Source: Diplonema japonicum (taxonomy: Eukaryota > Euglenozoa > Diplonemea > Diplonemida > Diplonemidae). Taken from it: a DNA stretch of 64,000 nucleotides. Under the pieces are notes generated by a model. That model worked only from the letters and a program-made list of their open reading frames with translations, made no database searches and was not told where the DNA came from. Made by a program: the position numbers and the translations under genes. Numbering within the stretch: position 1 is the first letter of the stretch; each line of letters begins with the position of its first letter. Of this stretch, positions 42,609 to 54,639 are shown piece after piece. The DNA is taken from contig OZ025674.1 of the NCBI GenBank assembly GCA_964019335.1, positions 558,001 to 622,000 of the forward strand, read 5' to 3'.

Positions 42609-45600
42609 ATGGAGGAGACACGAACACCAGGGGGGGTTTCAATATCTCCTCTGCATGAAAGGAGCGCGTCTATGATGTCGGGTGTGTCCCCTTCACCGCC
42701 CACGTTGGACAGCACCACCATGAGGCTGCCCAGCGTGACGCCTCCGAAGCCGCCTCCGCCGTACTCCAATTGCCCTGAGGAGTGCGAGGCTATTAACGTT
42801 GCGCTCGTGAAACAGCAGTTGGGCACGCATTTTAAGAAGACAGGTATAGAAGGCATTGCAATGAAATACGAATCGTCAATCACGGAGGCAGCTGCCCTAC
42901 GCAGACAGGTGCACTCCCTCAAGCTCCAACTTGGGAAGCCTGACTCTCTCGCTTTTGACCCCCTCCCAATGAACGTGACGGAGAGCCCGATGCAGAGCCC
43001 CAAGAGGATGTTCAGAAATGAGGAAGAAGAAGAAATGTGGAAAGCAATGAATGTGGATGTACTAACCAAACTCGATGCCATTGACAAGGTCGAGAGAATC
43101 AAGCAAGAGTACGAAGACACACAGCGCGAACTGCGTCAGGAGCTAGTGGTTAAGGAAGAGGTACTGGCCATGCTCACAGAGCAGATGAAGTCAATGATCG
43201 ACAGAGGACAGTTCCTGAATATACAGAAAGAACTCGAGGCAACCTTTGAGCAACTGCAGGTATTTCGTCACACAGACAACGATTTAAACAGGTCATGAAA
43301 CGGGAGAAGGGGCTCATTTCCCGTCAGAGAGACGAGGCCTGCATGACTCTGCAGACAGTCACCCAAGAGACAGAGTGGAAGACACAAGAGGCTGTTGCTG
43401 AAGCTGTTAAGAAAGCACAAGAGCTACATGCAAAAGAGGTTTTGAGCATGAACGATGCAATGCACCAGGCGAAAGGGGCCGCAATACCGAAGGAGACCCT
43501 TGAAGTACTTGAGGAGCAGCTGCGAAGCTCACAGATGGCACTCGCAGCGGCACACAAGCAGCTGGATGAAAAAGAGCAGGAGATCGCACGCTCAGCCGAG
43601 GTATGAAACACGGAATGCACCATGACACACAAGCAGGTACAAAAACAGCTTGAGTCAAAGGAGGAAGTGGTGCGTGAGCTGGCTGATTCTCTGCAGGTAC
43701 GTAGAAATGTACTATGAGATTACTTTTATCACAGGCCCAGGCGCTGGCGCACAAGCAAACCTTAACGGAAGCCCAGGAGCGTGAGACAAAGATAGAGTCA
43801 CTCACAACGCACCGACAGAAGAGTTTAGAAGTAGTCACAACACTCCAGAAAAAGCTGGAAGAACGTGAAGCTAAAGCCTTGCGCATGGCAGGGCTGCTCG
43901 AAGAGAAGGAACACGAAACCCAAGCACTGCAGGTATTGCTGTAGCTTTTTCTCAAGCCTAATACAGAACCAGTTGGCGGGCTTTACAGACCACCTAAGGA
44001 GCCACCTTTTGCAGAAGGATGAACAAATGAAGAGGGCTGAACAGGATCACACGAACGAGCTAAAGATGACACACCTGAAACATACTGAGTTAGAGACACG
44101 GGCTTCAGTGCTGCAGACGTTGTTGGACCAAAAGTCCGAAGCGGCAAGAATGGGTGTTGCAATAAAAGAGGAGGAGCTGGTGGCTCAGGGAGCAACGGTG
44201 GACGAGCTTCGTGAACAAAACCAGCTGCTCAGCAGCGAGATTGCGAACGTGCGGCACACAATGGAGGAGTCATTCAAGGTGAGCGCGGACATTGTTGACC
44301 GGCAGCTGCGCACGTTGCAGGCAGATTGCGAGTCTCTGCAGCGCATGAATGCGAAGCTGGAGGACCAGCTCAACGAGAGAAACGATCTTGTTACAGAACA
44401 GCAGGAGAATATCGCTTCCCTGCAAGCCAGACTGTTGCAAGCGGAAGTTTCATTACAATTGTCCGAGTCACTAACAAATAAGAATGCAGTGCTTGAGGTC
44501 AGGGTGCAAGAGCTGGAGAGTAGATTGGGGGATAAGGAACGTCAATGCATGGAGTCGGAGGAGTCACTGCGCGAGATGAAAAGCAAAGGCACTGAAGTGA
44601 TTCTGAACCTAACTTCGCAGCTAGATGACGCAGAGCAGAAGAACAGAGAGCAGACGATTCATGAGTCAAGAGAGCAGGAGACCATTCAGAGTTTGCGTGA
44701 ACATCTCAGCTACGCGGAGAGCGAAATAGCTAGACTGACTCAAGAAGCGGCAACAAGCAAGCAGCAAGATGAGAGGTCAATTAAACTCAATGAAGAACTT
44801 GAAAGCAGCAAGGAGTCATTCAACTGGCTGTCAAAGAAGGTGGAAGAGGTTAGTGCGCAGCTCACAGAGAGAGACACAACAATCAGTTCGTTCAAAGCAG
44901 CTTGTGAGGAGAAGGACGAGACAATTAGGCAGCTGCGAGCTTTGCTGCAGAAGTCCAGCGACGCGCTTGATCTGCTGCAGGTATGAGTCGGCTTGCTAAA
45001 CGCATATTCCTTGCACAGAACAGCGCACAAGCTTCCGGCAATGAGTACAGCGAGAAGCTGGTCGAACTGACAGAAGATATGCAGGCATTGCAGCAAACCA
45101 CGAACATCAAGGACAGCGAGCTGGAGGCTCTGAACGCCCAGATCACTGCGTTAAGCAACAGCTTGGACAATGCCCTAGGGCAAAATGAACAAGTTAATGC
45201 TAAGGTATGCCGGATATCTTTGAGAAAGCCAATTTCAGATATTACTCTTGGAACAAGAACTACAGCAGAAGAAATCGGTGCTTCTTGTAACGGAAGCCGA
45301 GAAAACGAAGCTAGCTCGCTTCCTGGAGGATAGCCACAGGGATCTCAGCGAAAAGTCAGCCAACCGTGAAGCACACCACAAGAATGAAGTACAGTCTTAC
45401 AAGGAAACACTCATCCAGCTGGAAGCACACAAGACAAAGCTTGAACGAGACGTCGTTCTTTACGATGAACGAGTGCACATGTTGGAGGAGTCGGCGCTCG
45501 TAACGAAGCAGCTGCACATCATACAGCAAGAAGACCTGGTGTCACGTTTAATGCTGCAGGAAGAAGCTCTTGTGTTTGAGTGCATCAGACTTACAGCTGT

Positions 45601-47759
45601 GGCTCAGACAGCAGCACTGAGGGAAAAAAGCCTTGTGGCCGCCATCCGCGAGAAGGAACGAGTGGAGAGCGAGCTCCGTGCACTTGACGAGCAGTCACGC
45701 GTTGAATTAGTTGGTCAGGCAAAAAAGAAAGAAGAAGAGCTTGGAGCTGTTGCTTCCCAGATGCGTGGCAGGGTGAGCTCTTTAGAAGAGGTTAATGCAA
45801 AGTTGCAGCAAGGGCTATGCGAAAGCAAGTCTAGAGAAGCACAGCTCAAGCAGAAGACAGAAGGACTTGAACAAGAGCTATCCAATAGCAAGAAGGAAAC
45901 ACACGAAGCAACACTGAAATTGGAAGAGGCAAGGCGATCACACGCGGCGCAAATTCAGGAGATGGAAATCGAACAAGCAGCGCGCGACTCAGCTATTAAG
46001 AGGCTCCAGGGTGTGAAAACAGAGCTCCAGGCCGCGGCAGGGGGGAAAGAGAAGTTGCTTTACGAGCTCAGTAACCGAATGGATGAAAAGTCTGCTGATG
46101 TGCACAGCCTTCACGTAGCACTTGAGGAGAGCGTGCAACAAGTGAATATCCTGCGAGAACAACTAAACGCACGCGACAGCGAGTATCTCGCGCAGTCCCA
46201 AGCGTTGATGATTGCCAAAAAAGAGGCAGCAGGACAACAAGTCGGTGCGAAACAAGCAGCTGATATTAATGCGGCGAAGATCGAAGCACTTAGAAAGGAA
46301 ATGGCGGAATGTGCTCATCGTCTCTCAGAAAAGAACGAAGAAGTGTTGGTGCTGTCGGCACAGGTAGTGAGACTCGAGGAGGAGGTGGTCTCGGCAAAGA
46401 GCTTGCTGTCTGCGGAGAAGGGAGAGTCGAATGTCAAGTCATTGTCGTTGCAAGGCAAGGAAACAGAAAGCAAGCGTTTGACAATGCAACTGGAGTCTCT
46501 CAGGAATGCCCTTGCAGAGAACGATAAGAGATTAATCGAGAAGACAGCAGAAGTATGTTTTCCCAGTATTACACCATTCATACAGCTTGAGCACCAGAGA
46601 TTGGACAAGGAAGAGGCACTCAGTAAACACGCAGCTGCTCTGGCTGATGCGCAGTCTGCTGGATTAGAGAAAACACAACAGAACTGTGAGCTTGCTGCGC
46701 AGTTGGAGATATACAAGCGTGCTGCGAGGCAGGCAGGTGAAGCGGGCCAGGCCGCGCAAATGAAGTTGGAAGAAAGCTGCAAAGCGAACGAATCGATGCT
46801 GCAGAGGGCTGAGAGGAGAATAGAGCTCTTACAGGTGTGATCAGCAACATGTTAGCACCCCCAACAGGAACAACTGACTGCTTCGGGTACACGCGAGAGG
46901 GAGCTGCATGTATCTTCAGAGGCGGAGACGCAGAAAATTAAGACGGAGTATGAGAGCACAGTTTCGATTTTAAAGTGCGACCTCACTGCTAAGGAGGCTG
47001 CGCTGAGGAACCTGCAGCAGCAGCTTGACGGGAGTAATGTATGCTGATTCCAGAAACAACAACATTTCACAGAAGAACACCGTCAGCAACGAGTACGCTA
47101 TCCAAGCGGAGAAAGCACTCACCGCGCTCACAGAGGAGGTACAGCGGCTGCGTTCGGAGGCCATGAACAAGGACGAGACACTCCGCCGTCACGGTTCAGT
47201 AGCCGACATGCACACTACCGAGGTTGTGCAGCTCCGAACTGCTTTAAGCGATGAGGTTGCGAGGGTGACACGATTGAATCAAGAAGTGCTTTCCTTACAC
47301 AAACATCTGGGGGAGACACAGACAGGGTCCAAACTAACAGAACTGAAGCGTATTTCTGATGAACTTGCAAAGAGATACAAAGAGATTGAGGCAATGTTCT
47401 GTACACCCTTCATCACGCCCAATGCCGACGGCTGGGATGGTAACGTGGCTGCCGCCTTCATCAGGACGGTGAAGCAGTGGTGCATCGACTACTGCGAGGT
47501 GATGGACGGGAGGGATGTGCCACATGTGAACGTTTCCCCCGCCAGAATATCCCCTCCAAGGTCCAAGGGCCTTCTCGCCACTGTCGCAGCGCAGCCGTTA
47601 ATCATGCCGAAGGCACCGTCTCAGGAGGCAGTGCCTGCCCTCTCATCACGAAGCGTCAATGCAACTAAAAGCACAACCGCCATGAAGAAGGTGAAGCCGG
47701 CATCGAAGGCAGGCGCTAAGCCAGCGCCAAAAAAAACAACCAGGCCCTTCATGAGGTAG
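42609..47759 (+). CDS. 1,613-aa coiled-coil cytoskeletal-type protein (10 exons)
   Basis: Exons 42609-43259, 43292-43600, 43634-43696, 43735-43932, 43967-44980, 45019-45204, 45239-46552, 46586-46834, 46868-47038 and 47073-47759. The nine introns are 32, 33, 38, 34, 38, 34, 33, 33 and 34 nt, all phase 0 and mostly after CAG, GAG or AAG codons. After a proline-rich N-terminus the protein is almost continuous heptad coiled coil. It then has a short non-coil region (FCTPFITPNADGWDGNVAA) and a basic Ala/Lys/Pro tail (KKVKPASKAGAKPAPKK). This composition is typical of flagellar, basal-body or paraflagellar scaffolds; no family is named. Exon 3 could start at 43637 instead (one Gln fewer). The seventh intron is in frame without stops. 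Confidence 0.8.
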
Positions 47760-47879
47760 CCTTAGAGTTGATAGACATTCGCATTTAGATTTGTTACCGT
47801 GTAATAGATAATTCTCTTTTGATTGTTGTCCCGGACTACCACTTAAGGCATTTACTTTTCCACTACATGGCACACAGGT

Positions 47880-50240
47880 ATGCATGGAGGCGTTGACACT
47901 GCAAGTACCTTGGCAGAGCTATGCGACAAGAAGTTCTTAATAGCTGAGGCAGCTGCCCAAGAGCATGCTGCAGCGGCTGCATACAAAGATGTTGTGAACA
48001 CCATCCTGTGGGAAAGAGTTGAAGCAGAGCTGAGGAAATATTTGTCGACGATAAAAGAGCTGAAAGAGGAACGGTCCCTGTTAGCAAAGGAAGTGAGAGA
48101 GCATAGGAGGCTGCGGCCATTGGAAGTGGCAGCGAAGAGCAAGGTGCTGCAAAGCAGTGTCAATCTGCAAACCACTGCAAGCTGCCTTGTGGGCGAAGAG
48201 TGGGAGGAGCTGCAATGGGCAGAAAAAATAGGGGCCATTCTTGTTACTGAGAAGTATTTGGTGCTCAAGAGTGATTGTGAAAAAGTAGAGTTGGACAAAC
48301 GGGGGTGCGAACACGAAGCCTCGGCACTGAAGGCGGAACTACACACTGTGCGGCAGATCGCAGAAGCAAGGCTGAAGCAGCTTACAGCGGAGAAGGAGCG
48401 CTTCGAGGAGTTGCGTGAGGCACATGCAAGGCTGGAACAGCTGAAACAACGGCAGGAAGTCCATATTGACACACCCACGTGCCCAGGAGCACCTGCACCC
48501 CTCCCCCCCTCTCCGCATCTCAGGGTTAGTGGTGCTTACTTTGGTTTAAGCACACTGTGCGCGGCTGCCACAGAAGACGATGGCGACGCTTGTAAGTCGC
48601 CTGCCAAGGTGAGCATCAAGCAGATGTCAGGTGCGTTAACCGAGCAACAGAAGAATATAACGGATCAAATCAGTGCCGAGAGAGATGCCTTGCGGCAGCA
48701 GAAAGAAGATTTGGACACCCAATTAAACGATTTGCATACCCTCGCAGGCGGTGAGCGCGATGAGAAAATAGAAAAGCTGGTTACTAGCCTCCAGCGGATG
48801 AGGGAGCAGTTAGAGCACGCGACGCAAGAAAGGGATCAGAAGCAGGTATGTCGCACTCTATTCGCACTTCACGCAGGCAACGGTAGAAGGCATTAAACAA
48901 AAGGCAGAAGAGTTCTACACCATATTGAAGAACAAGAAGGTCGCACTTAAGCAGCGCATCACTGAGCTTGAAGAACAAAAGCGAGTGCTCGAGGCTTCAT
49001 GCAGCAGTGAACGGGAGATCCGAGAGGGGATGGAGAACGAGCTAGAGGTATAGTGCATTCATGCCCAACCACCGTCGCAGCTTCTACGAACGCAAGTGCA
49101 GAACAATGCAACACAAGATGAAATGGCCACACTCATAGAAGAAGAAGAGCATATGCGCATGCATGTTGTGTCTGAGGTATTGCACTTAAAACACTTTAAA
49201 CACACTCACTTTTGTACCAGGCTTTCGATGACAAAATCATTGTGACAACTCCACCACCGCCCGAACCTGAACCTGAACCTGAACCAGAGCCCGAACCCGT
49301 AAAGCAAGCAGAAGAAGAACCTGCTGAGGCAGTAACTTCACCCAGCACTGAAAAGGAAGTATACACAGTGAATGAAGAAGACTGGGAGCCAGGTTCTCCG
49401 TCGATAAATGAAGTGGAAGAAGACGAGCCACGAGAGGCTGTGATCTCGCTGCGTTACCATTTAAATGACACAGGCGTGGACTTCTCTACCATCATAAAGA
49501 TCATGGACAACAGAAGTATCGCGGACATACTGACAGTAGCAACTGAAAAGATCTATAACAAGATGGGGGTCGAGCTCGATCCTAAGACGCTGGCACTCCA
49601 CGTGACGGAGGCAGATGAAAAGGCCATGCTTGAGTGGTTGGACCCGAATGATATGCCCTTCTTATTTGGTGAACCTAGCATCATTAGCAACTTGTTCTCG
49701 CCACGAGGCAGCAAGCGGGAAGAGAATAAACGAGCCAAGGGAATGCCCGAGGAGTTTGTGTATAGCAACCGCCAGTTGCGTTCCCTTGCTTTTGTGCACA
49801 ATGGCTACACAAGCCTCAAAGCAGAGGAAGACTCGGAGATGCGAATGTGGTTTACTGTTTCAACTGCATTTTCGCCCTTAGTTCAAGTAGGCGGCTCCCC
49901 AGCATCCCTCCGAGGACTTCTGGCCGCGAAGAAGATGGGAAAGATCATGAAAGAGTCCAGGAGAGAGCATGGCGATCTGCCTGTGAGTCCCGTAGGAAGA
50001 GAAGCAGGGGCGAAGGCAAAGAGGGGTGCAAAGCTTGTCAATGAAGGACCGTCGCCAAGAGGAAGAAAAGGTAACCGTCCCTTGTCGCCTGGTTTTGCAC
50101 CGATCACGAAGAAGCGCCATGGTTCGCAGAATCTGTCGTCCCCTATGATGCGCGCATCACCTAGGAATTCGTTCAATGGTAGCTTCGGCACCGGCATGGC
50201 GTACCCCCACAACCGACGGGGGAGTAAGGACTATGCATAG
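47880..50240 (+). CDS. Coiled-coil protein with Glu-Pro repeat and conserved-looking C-terminal domain (4 exons)
   Basis: Exons 47880-48845, 48877-49047, 49081-49176 and 49221-50240 join to 750 aa (introns 31, 33 and 44 nt, phase 0). The start is two bases after CACACAG. The first ~450 residues are coiled coil, with a proline-rich interruption near 48480. An (EP)n stretch and acidic region follow. A folded module comes after it (AVISLRYHLNDTGVDFSTII ... PNDMPFLFGEP), possibly ubiquitin- or RBD-like at its start. The C-terminus is basic and disordered. It is preceded by another long coiled coil and followed by the globin-kinase. A cytoskeletal role is inferred from composition only. Confidence 0.75.
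49253..49304 (+). repeat. GAACCT/GAGCCC (Glu-Pro) coding hexanucleotide repeat
   Basis: Six to seven tandem copies at the start of the last exon of the 47880-50240 gene encode alternating Glu-Pro. Confidence 0.85.
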
Positions 50241-50305
50241 CTATAGACCCTGTAGTACTGTATTTCTGAATAACTCTGTGATACTCACTTAGCACAACCA
50301 GCGAC

Positions 50306-52806
50306 ATGGGTATACTACACACAAAAGATGAAGGAAGCCGTGTAATTGTCTCCGAGTCATGGGGCCAGATAAAGGAGCAGGTATGCTACCAGGCACGTAA
50401 GAATGTACCTCAGGATCGGGTAGGCGACCTATGCAGCATGTTCTATGCAGAACTGCTTGCGAAAGATGAAGCCATTCGACATATCTTCGCGCACTGCTCT
50501 AAGGCATCGAAAGAGAAAATGTTGCTGACTGTCATAAATTGGATTATCGACCCCCTGCTAATGGCTTCGAGCGACAACGTGCTGCACCAGAGTGCTGTCC
50601 ACCATGCCCACTTGGGTGTTGAGGGTCATCATGTGAATATGTTTTGCGACACTCTCGTAATATGTGTGCTGAGATTGCTAGGGAAGGATGATAAGGTAGG
50701 ACACGCATGGCATAAAGCTCTGAAGGTTCTAAGCTCATCTTTCAATGAGACATGTGAGGCATGTGGCGATGCTCTGAAGCAGTGCAAAGATGCTTCCCTT
50801 TCTGAAACAGGGAAGAAAGCAAAGTCTATTAAAGCACTACGATCACACCTATCGCTGCACCAAAGCCCTTTCTCCGGATACCTCCTAATGTCGCAGTACT
50901 CATGTGTGAAGTGGGACCCACCGCAGGTTGAAGCAGACCACAGTCTTGACTGCTTTAGGAAACGCTTCATCGCAGTGCATGCACAGTACGTTTACTATTA
51001 TCGGAGCAAAGACGACGACAAGCCCATTGGTCTGATTGACCTTGCAGCTTGTCAGCTCGTTGACACTGAGCCCAACTGCCGAATATTGCCAAGCCCCGCG
51101 AGGTTTTCGTTCGCTCTGCGAACCCAGGCCCATGAGTACCCTTATTACTTTATCGCCGATGGCGACAACACAAAAGAAGCGTGGTTCAGCAAGGTATCAG
51201 AATTAACAATGTCTTACAACCTTTTGCAGCTGCGCCAGGCATGCAACAGGTTCTCATTAATCCGATCCGATGTGCATTGCGGGAACAGGGTGAAGGTTTG
51301 GGTGAAGCAGCGCGGCTCATTTGAGGTATGCATTGCACGGACTGTGACGCACCACTCCTCAGAGCGGTACATGCAGATGGGTGGGGCAGCTCATCAAGGA
51401 AGACAGGTCGGGTCAGGTCACACACCATAGGGTATGTACATTTTAATTCAGTCAACATGCGTACAGGACGGGTTGTGGGTCGGGATCGAACTGCTGGCGC
51501 CCTATGGTGACAACGACGGTGCTGTCGACAACTACAGGTACTTCAGGTGTCCCCCGAAGCACGGGGTAGTGGTGCCTGCCAACGAGGTAGTCACGGTCGG
51601 CAATCTTGAGATCCAAGTGGAAGGTGAAAACCTCGCTTCAAGCTCGTATCGTCCATCGGACTTTGATTTCTTACATGTGCTGGGGAAAGGCAGCTTCGGG
51701 AGAGTTTGCAAGGTATGTCCGCGAAGTGCAACATATGACCTGACCAGGTGCGCGAACGTTCGATGGGCAACATCTACGCTTGCAAAGTGCTGCAGAAGGC
51801 CGCATTGATTAAAGAGAGCCACATCAAGAACGTTACACGGGAAAAGTCAATCCTCCTAAACATCCGACATCCATACATCGTGAAACTGCACGCAGCTTTC
51901 CAGACTCACGGGCGGTTGATCCTGCTGTTCGACTTCTTGTCTGGAGGCGAGCTATTTTTCCACATGACGCTCAACCCCAAAGGATGCTTTTCGGAATCCC
52001 GTTCACAGTTCTACATTGCAGAGGTGGCACTGGCCATACATCACTTGCATTCACACAACATTCTCCATAGAGATCTTAAAGCAGAGAACCTTGTCCTCGA
52101 TCACCAGGGGCACGTAGTCCTTACTGACTTTGGTTTTGCTAAAACAATAGAGCCTAACGTGGCAAATACAACAAAGTGCGGCACGCTGCCGTACATGGCA
52201 CCGGAGATGCTGAAGCAAGGCCCCGGCGGGTATTCGTATGAAGTTGACTGGTGGGCACTTGGTGTGCTTTTGTTTCTCATGCTCACAGGGTGCTATCCTT
52301 TCTGGAGTAAGGTGCCTGAAGAGACAGTGAAGCAGATTTTGACACGAGATGCGTCTGAACATTTCTCCAGCACAGGCAAGCAGCTGACGCTGGAAACGTT
52401 GGGTGTTGTATGTGGGCTGTTGGAGAGAAACCCGGGCAAGAGGCTTACAGCCAACGGCTTTTTCAACTCTTCATGGTTCAGGGAGTTTGATTGGGTAGCG
52501 TGCCGCAACAGAAGGCTGAGCCCACCTTTTGTCCCCGACTCCTCTGGGAGGAACACCAAATACTTCGACCCGACAGATACACATGCCATGAACCAGGACC
52601 TTGCATCAAAGGTCCTGCCAAACAAATGGCACGGCGAAGAGGCGTTGGCCTCCTTCTACGACGTGCATAAGGATTACAAGGAAAATAGAGAAGAGCAAGC
52701 AATCAACGAGAGGGATGAGGACGAGCTGTTCCTTGCAGAGCTCAACAGCTGGGGAACTAAAACGACAGCTGATGAGAAGTACGAGAGATACATACTTGAT
52801 ACGTAG
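50306..52806 (+). CDS. Globin - PH - CAP-Gly - AGC-type protein kinase (5 exons)
   Basis: Exons 50306-50380, 50414-51325, 51363-51431, 51467-51712 and 51748-52806 give 786 aa. Residues ~10-150 form a globin: SESWGQIK in helix A, Phe CD1 in RHIF, and the proximal His in VHHAHLGV. No obvious distal His. Residues ~178-290 are a PH domain (FSGYLLMS ... YYRSKDDDKPIGLIDLA). Residues ~330-400 are CAP-Gly-like (RWVGQL ... DGLWVGIELLAPYGDNDGA). Residues ~418-700 are a kinase with GKGSFGRV, ACKV, HRDLKAEN, DFGFAK and EVDWWALGVLLF, plus an AGC-like tail. All catalytic residues are present. A haem-regulated kinase on membrane or microtubule is inferred. The first intron (33 nt) is in frame; its removal restores normal A-B helix spacing. 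A further in-frame intron-like segment lies at 51194-51229. Confidence 0.87.
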
Positions 52807-53585
52807 ATACATACATGGGTGATTTATTCGCTTTATTACTACCGGCTTTACCATTTGTTGATGCTTTTATATTTTACTTTTAATATTTTCAAGGGGACTC
52901 TTTTATTATCCCAGAATCAGCACCGACATTGCCAACCAATGACCCTTTACTGCCTCTGTAGTGTCTGTGTCTTTTCTCTTGTACATTTATTCACCCCGTT
53001 TTTAACTTTCTAATCCCACTGAGTTGGTCTTTTCAAAACCGCCTGTTATCCTGCTGAGTATGGTCGGAGCTAGAGGCGAAACAAGTACGAAACTGGCACT
53101 CTGCCCGAGCCTTCTTTCTTGAGTTTTTTCAGTATTCCCGCTTCGAAGGGTATTTCACTGTTAAAGGTGTCGAATGCAAGTAGTTGCTGGAAGATGGGGA
53201 CCACGCCCATCCTGAGCGAAGAAATTGCAAAAAAGAGTCGAGGCTGCTTGTTCGGCTTTAACACCAGCAAATCACCGAAGCTCTTTTGTTATTGCATAGG
53301 GCGTATCTGTACTTTAATCTCAAATGAAGCAAAACGAAATGTTTTTTTGCTTTTTGCTTTTATTTGCTTTTTAGTTATCACTTTGCTTTTGCTTGGTTTT
53401 GTTTTCTTTTTACTGTTTCCTTCATGAAGCAGGTTGCCTGGTCCCTACCCTGCCTCACGATGCGACGGTCCTGTTACGTTATGTATTTTACCGCTCTTGC
53501 TAGCCATCTGCCCTCTTACGAGCCCTCCGGTGCATTCTATTCATTTACGGGCTTTCTTACTACGTGCAACGTTGTAGCAGGAGAA
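52807..53585. other. 779-bp gene-free interval
   Basis: The edges are T-rich, with TTTTTGCTTTT-type repeats near 53340-53400. The centre (about 53030-53335) has ordinary composition, a perfect GATGGG/CCCATC hairpin at 53193-53211 and a short minus-strand open frame. Plus-strand frames here lack acceptors and introns of the local type, so I do not call a gene. Confidence 0.5.
53070..53288 (-). pseudogene. Short antisense open frame, possible gene remnant
   Basis: This is the only minus-strand frame in the window with protein-like composition outside a gene. It runs 72 codons from an in-frame stop to a stop, with no ATG before mid-frame. Its product contains VLKPNKQPRLFF, VPIFQQLLAFDTF and EAGILKKLKKEGSG. 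I recognise no family. It could be a fragment of a former gene or chance. Confidence 0.15.
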
Positions 53586-54584
53586 ATGGAGAACACCGCG
53601 CGCATGGAGACCCCTGTCAGACACAATGCAGGGTTGCGAAGTTTGCTGGCAATCAGCGATGATTATCCAGGTACTGTTTAGTTTTTGCTTCTACTGTGCC
53701 ACAGCACTGAACGAGCTTGCCCGCACACTTCCTCCCATACCCTTTAAAGGGATCTCACTCCTCATGAAACTGAAGCAGAAAGGTATGTCCAAGTTGTCAT
53801 TAATCACAACAGGGCAACGGGGGCTGGAGATCCTAAATGTCAGCACGTACCCTGGTTTGGATGTAGTGTTTCAATTGCTGGAAAGCAAGGAATCGAAAAA
53901 AGAGCAGGAGTTAGCGGGGCTTGTGGCACTGCAAGAGGTGTCTGGGTTCATCCCCGCAAACCCTCTTGACGTGAGGCCGCTGACGATTGGGAAAAAGTAT
54001 GTGTTCACTTCACTAACATCAACGACAGGTTGCCAACACCACCAGTGCGGCCGACATCTAGGGGAGGGTCTCTCAGGAGGGCTGCCAACAATAGTCGTGA
54101 ACTGCCACCCATAACACGCCCCAGAAGGGGGTCGGAGCTGTATTCACCTCTTGACCTTTTAGCGAGCAAGAGGCGGCATATTAACATCAATACACCTAAC
54201 GGTAGGAAGCAGTTTGCCAACAGCCTCCGAAAGCACACACCAAACACAATGACATTTGACAGCGACCCTGAAATATCCCTTGTTCAGACACTCGCACAGC
54301 CAGCAGCACCATTGCTGCCTCAGGTACCGCAATACAATTCAACGGGCAGGAAGACAGTCCTACAAACAATCTCTGTGAAGGAGAGCACACTGCGTAATGA
54401 GCTGCAGACCATTCTTATCAGAAAGTCTGAACGACAAAGAGAGCGCAAACAACGACACGTGCAGAAGAAAACCATGAAAACACTCCACCTTCCATCGCTG
54501 TCGCACAAGGAGGGACACGAAGATGGTAGAGGGAAGCTTCTGCATGACATTTGCAATAGATACAAGGCCAGAATAACTGCCTGA
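53586..54584 (+). CDS. Hypothetical basic protein (4 exons)
   Basis: Exons 53586-53670, 53705-53782, 53813-53996 and 54029-54584 join to 300 aa. The introns are 34 nt (GTACTG start), 30 nt and 32 nt. The second intron is 3n long without stops, so its retention would insert ten residues. The start follows GTAGCAG by five bases. The N-terminal ~110 residues look folded and helical (LNELARTLPPIPFKGISLL, GLDVVFQLLESKESKKEQE, LAGLVALQEVSGFIP). The rest is basic and low-complexity, with a C-terminal helix rich in Arg/Lys. I recognise no family. Confidence 0.65.
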
Positions 54585-54639
54585 AAAGGAGCCTTCGCTT
54601 ATTTCAACATACTCATCATTATCTCCTATTTCAGGACCT

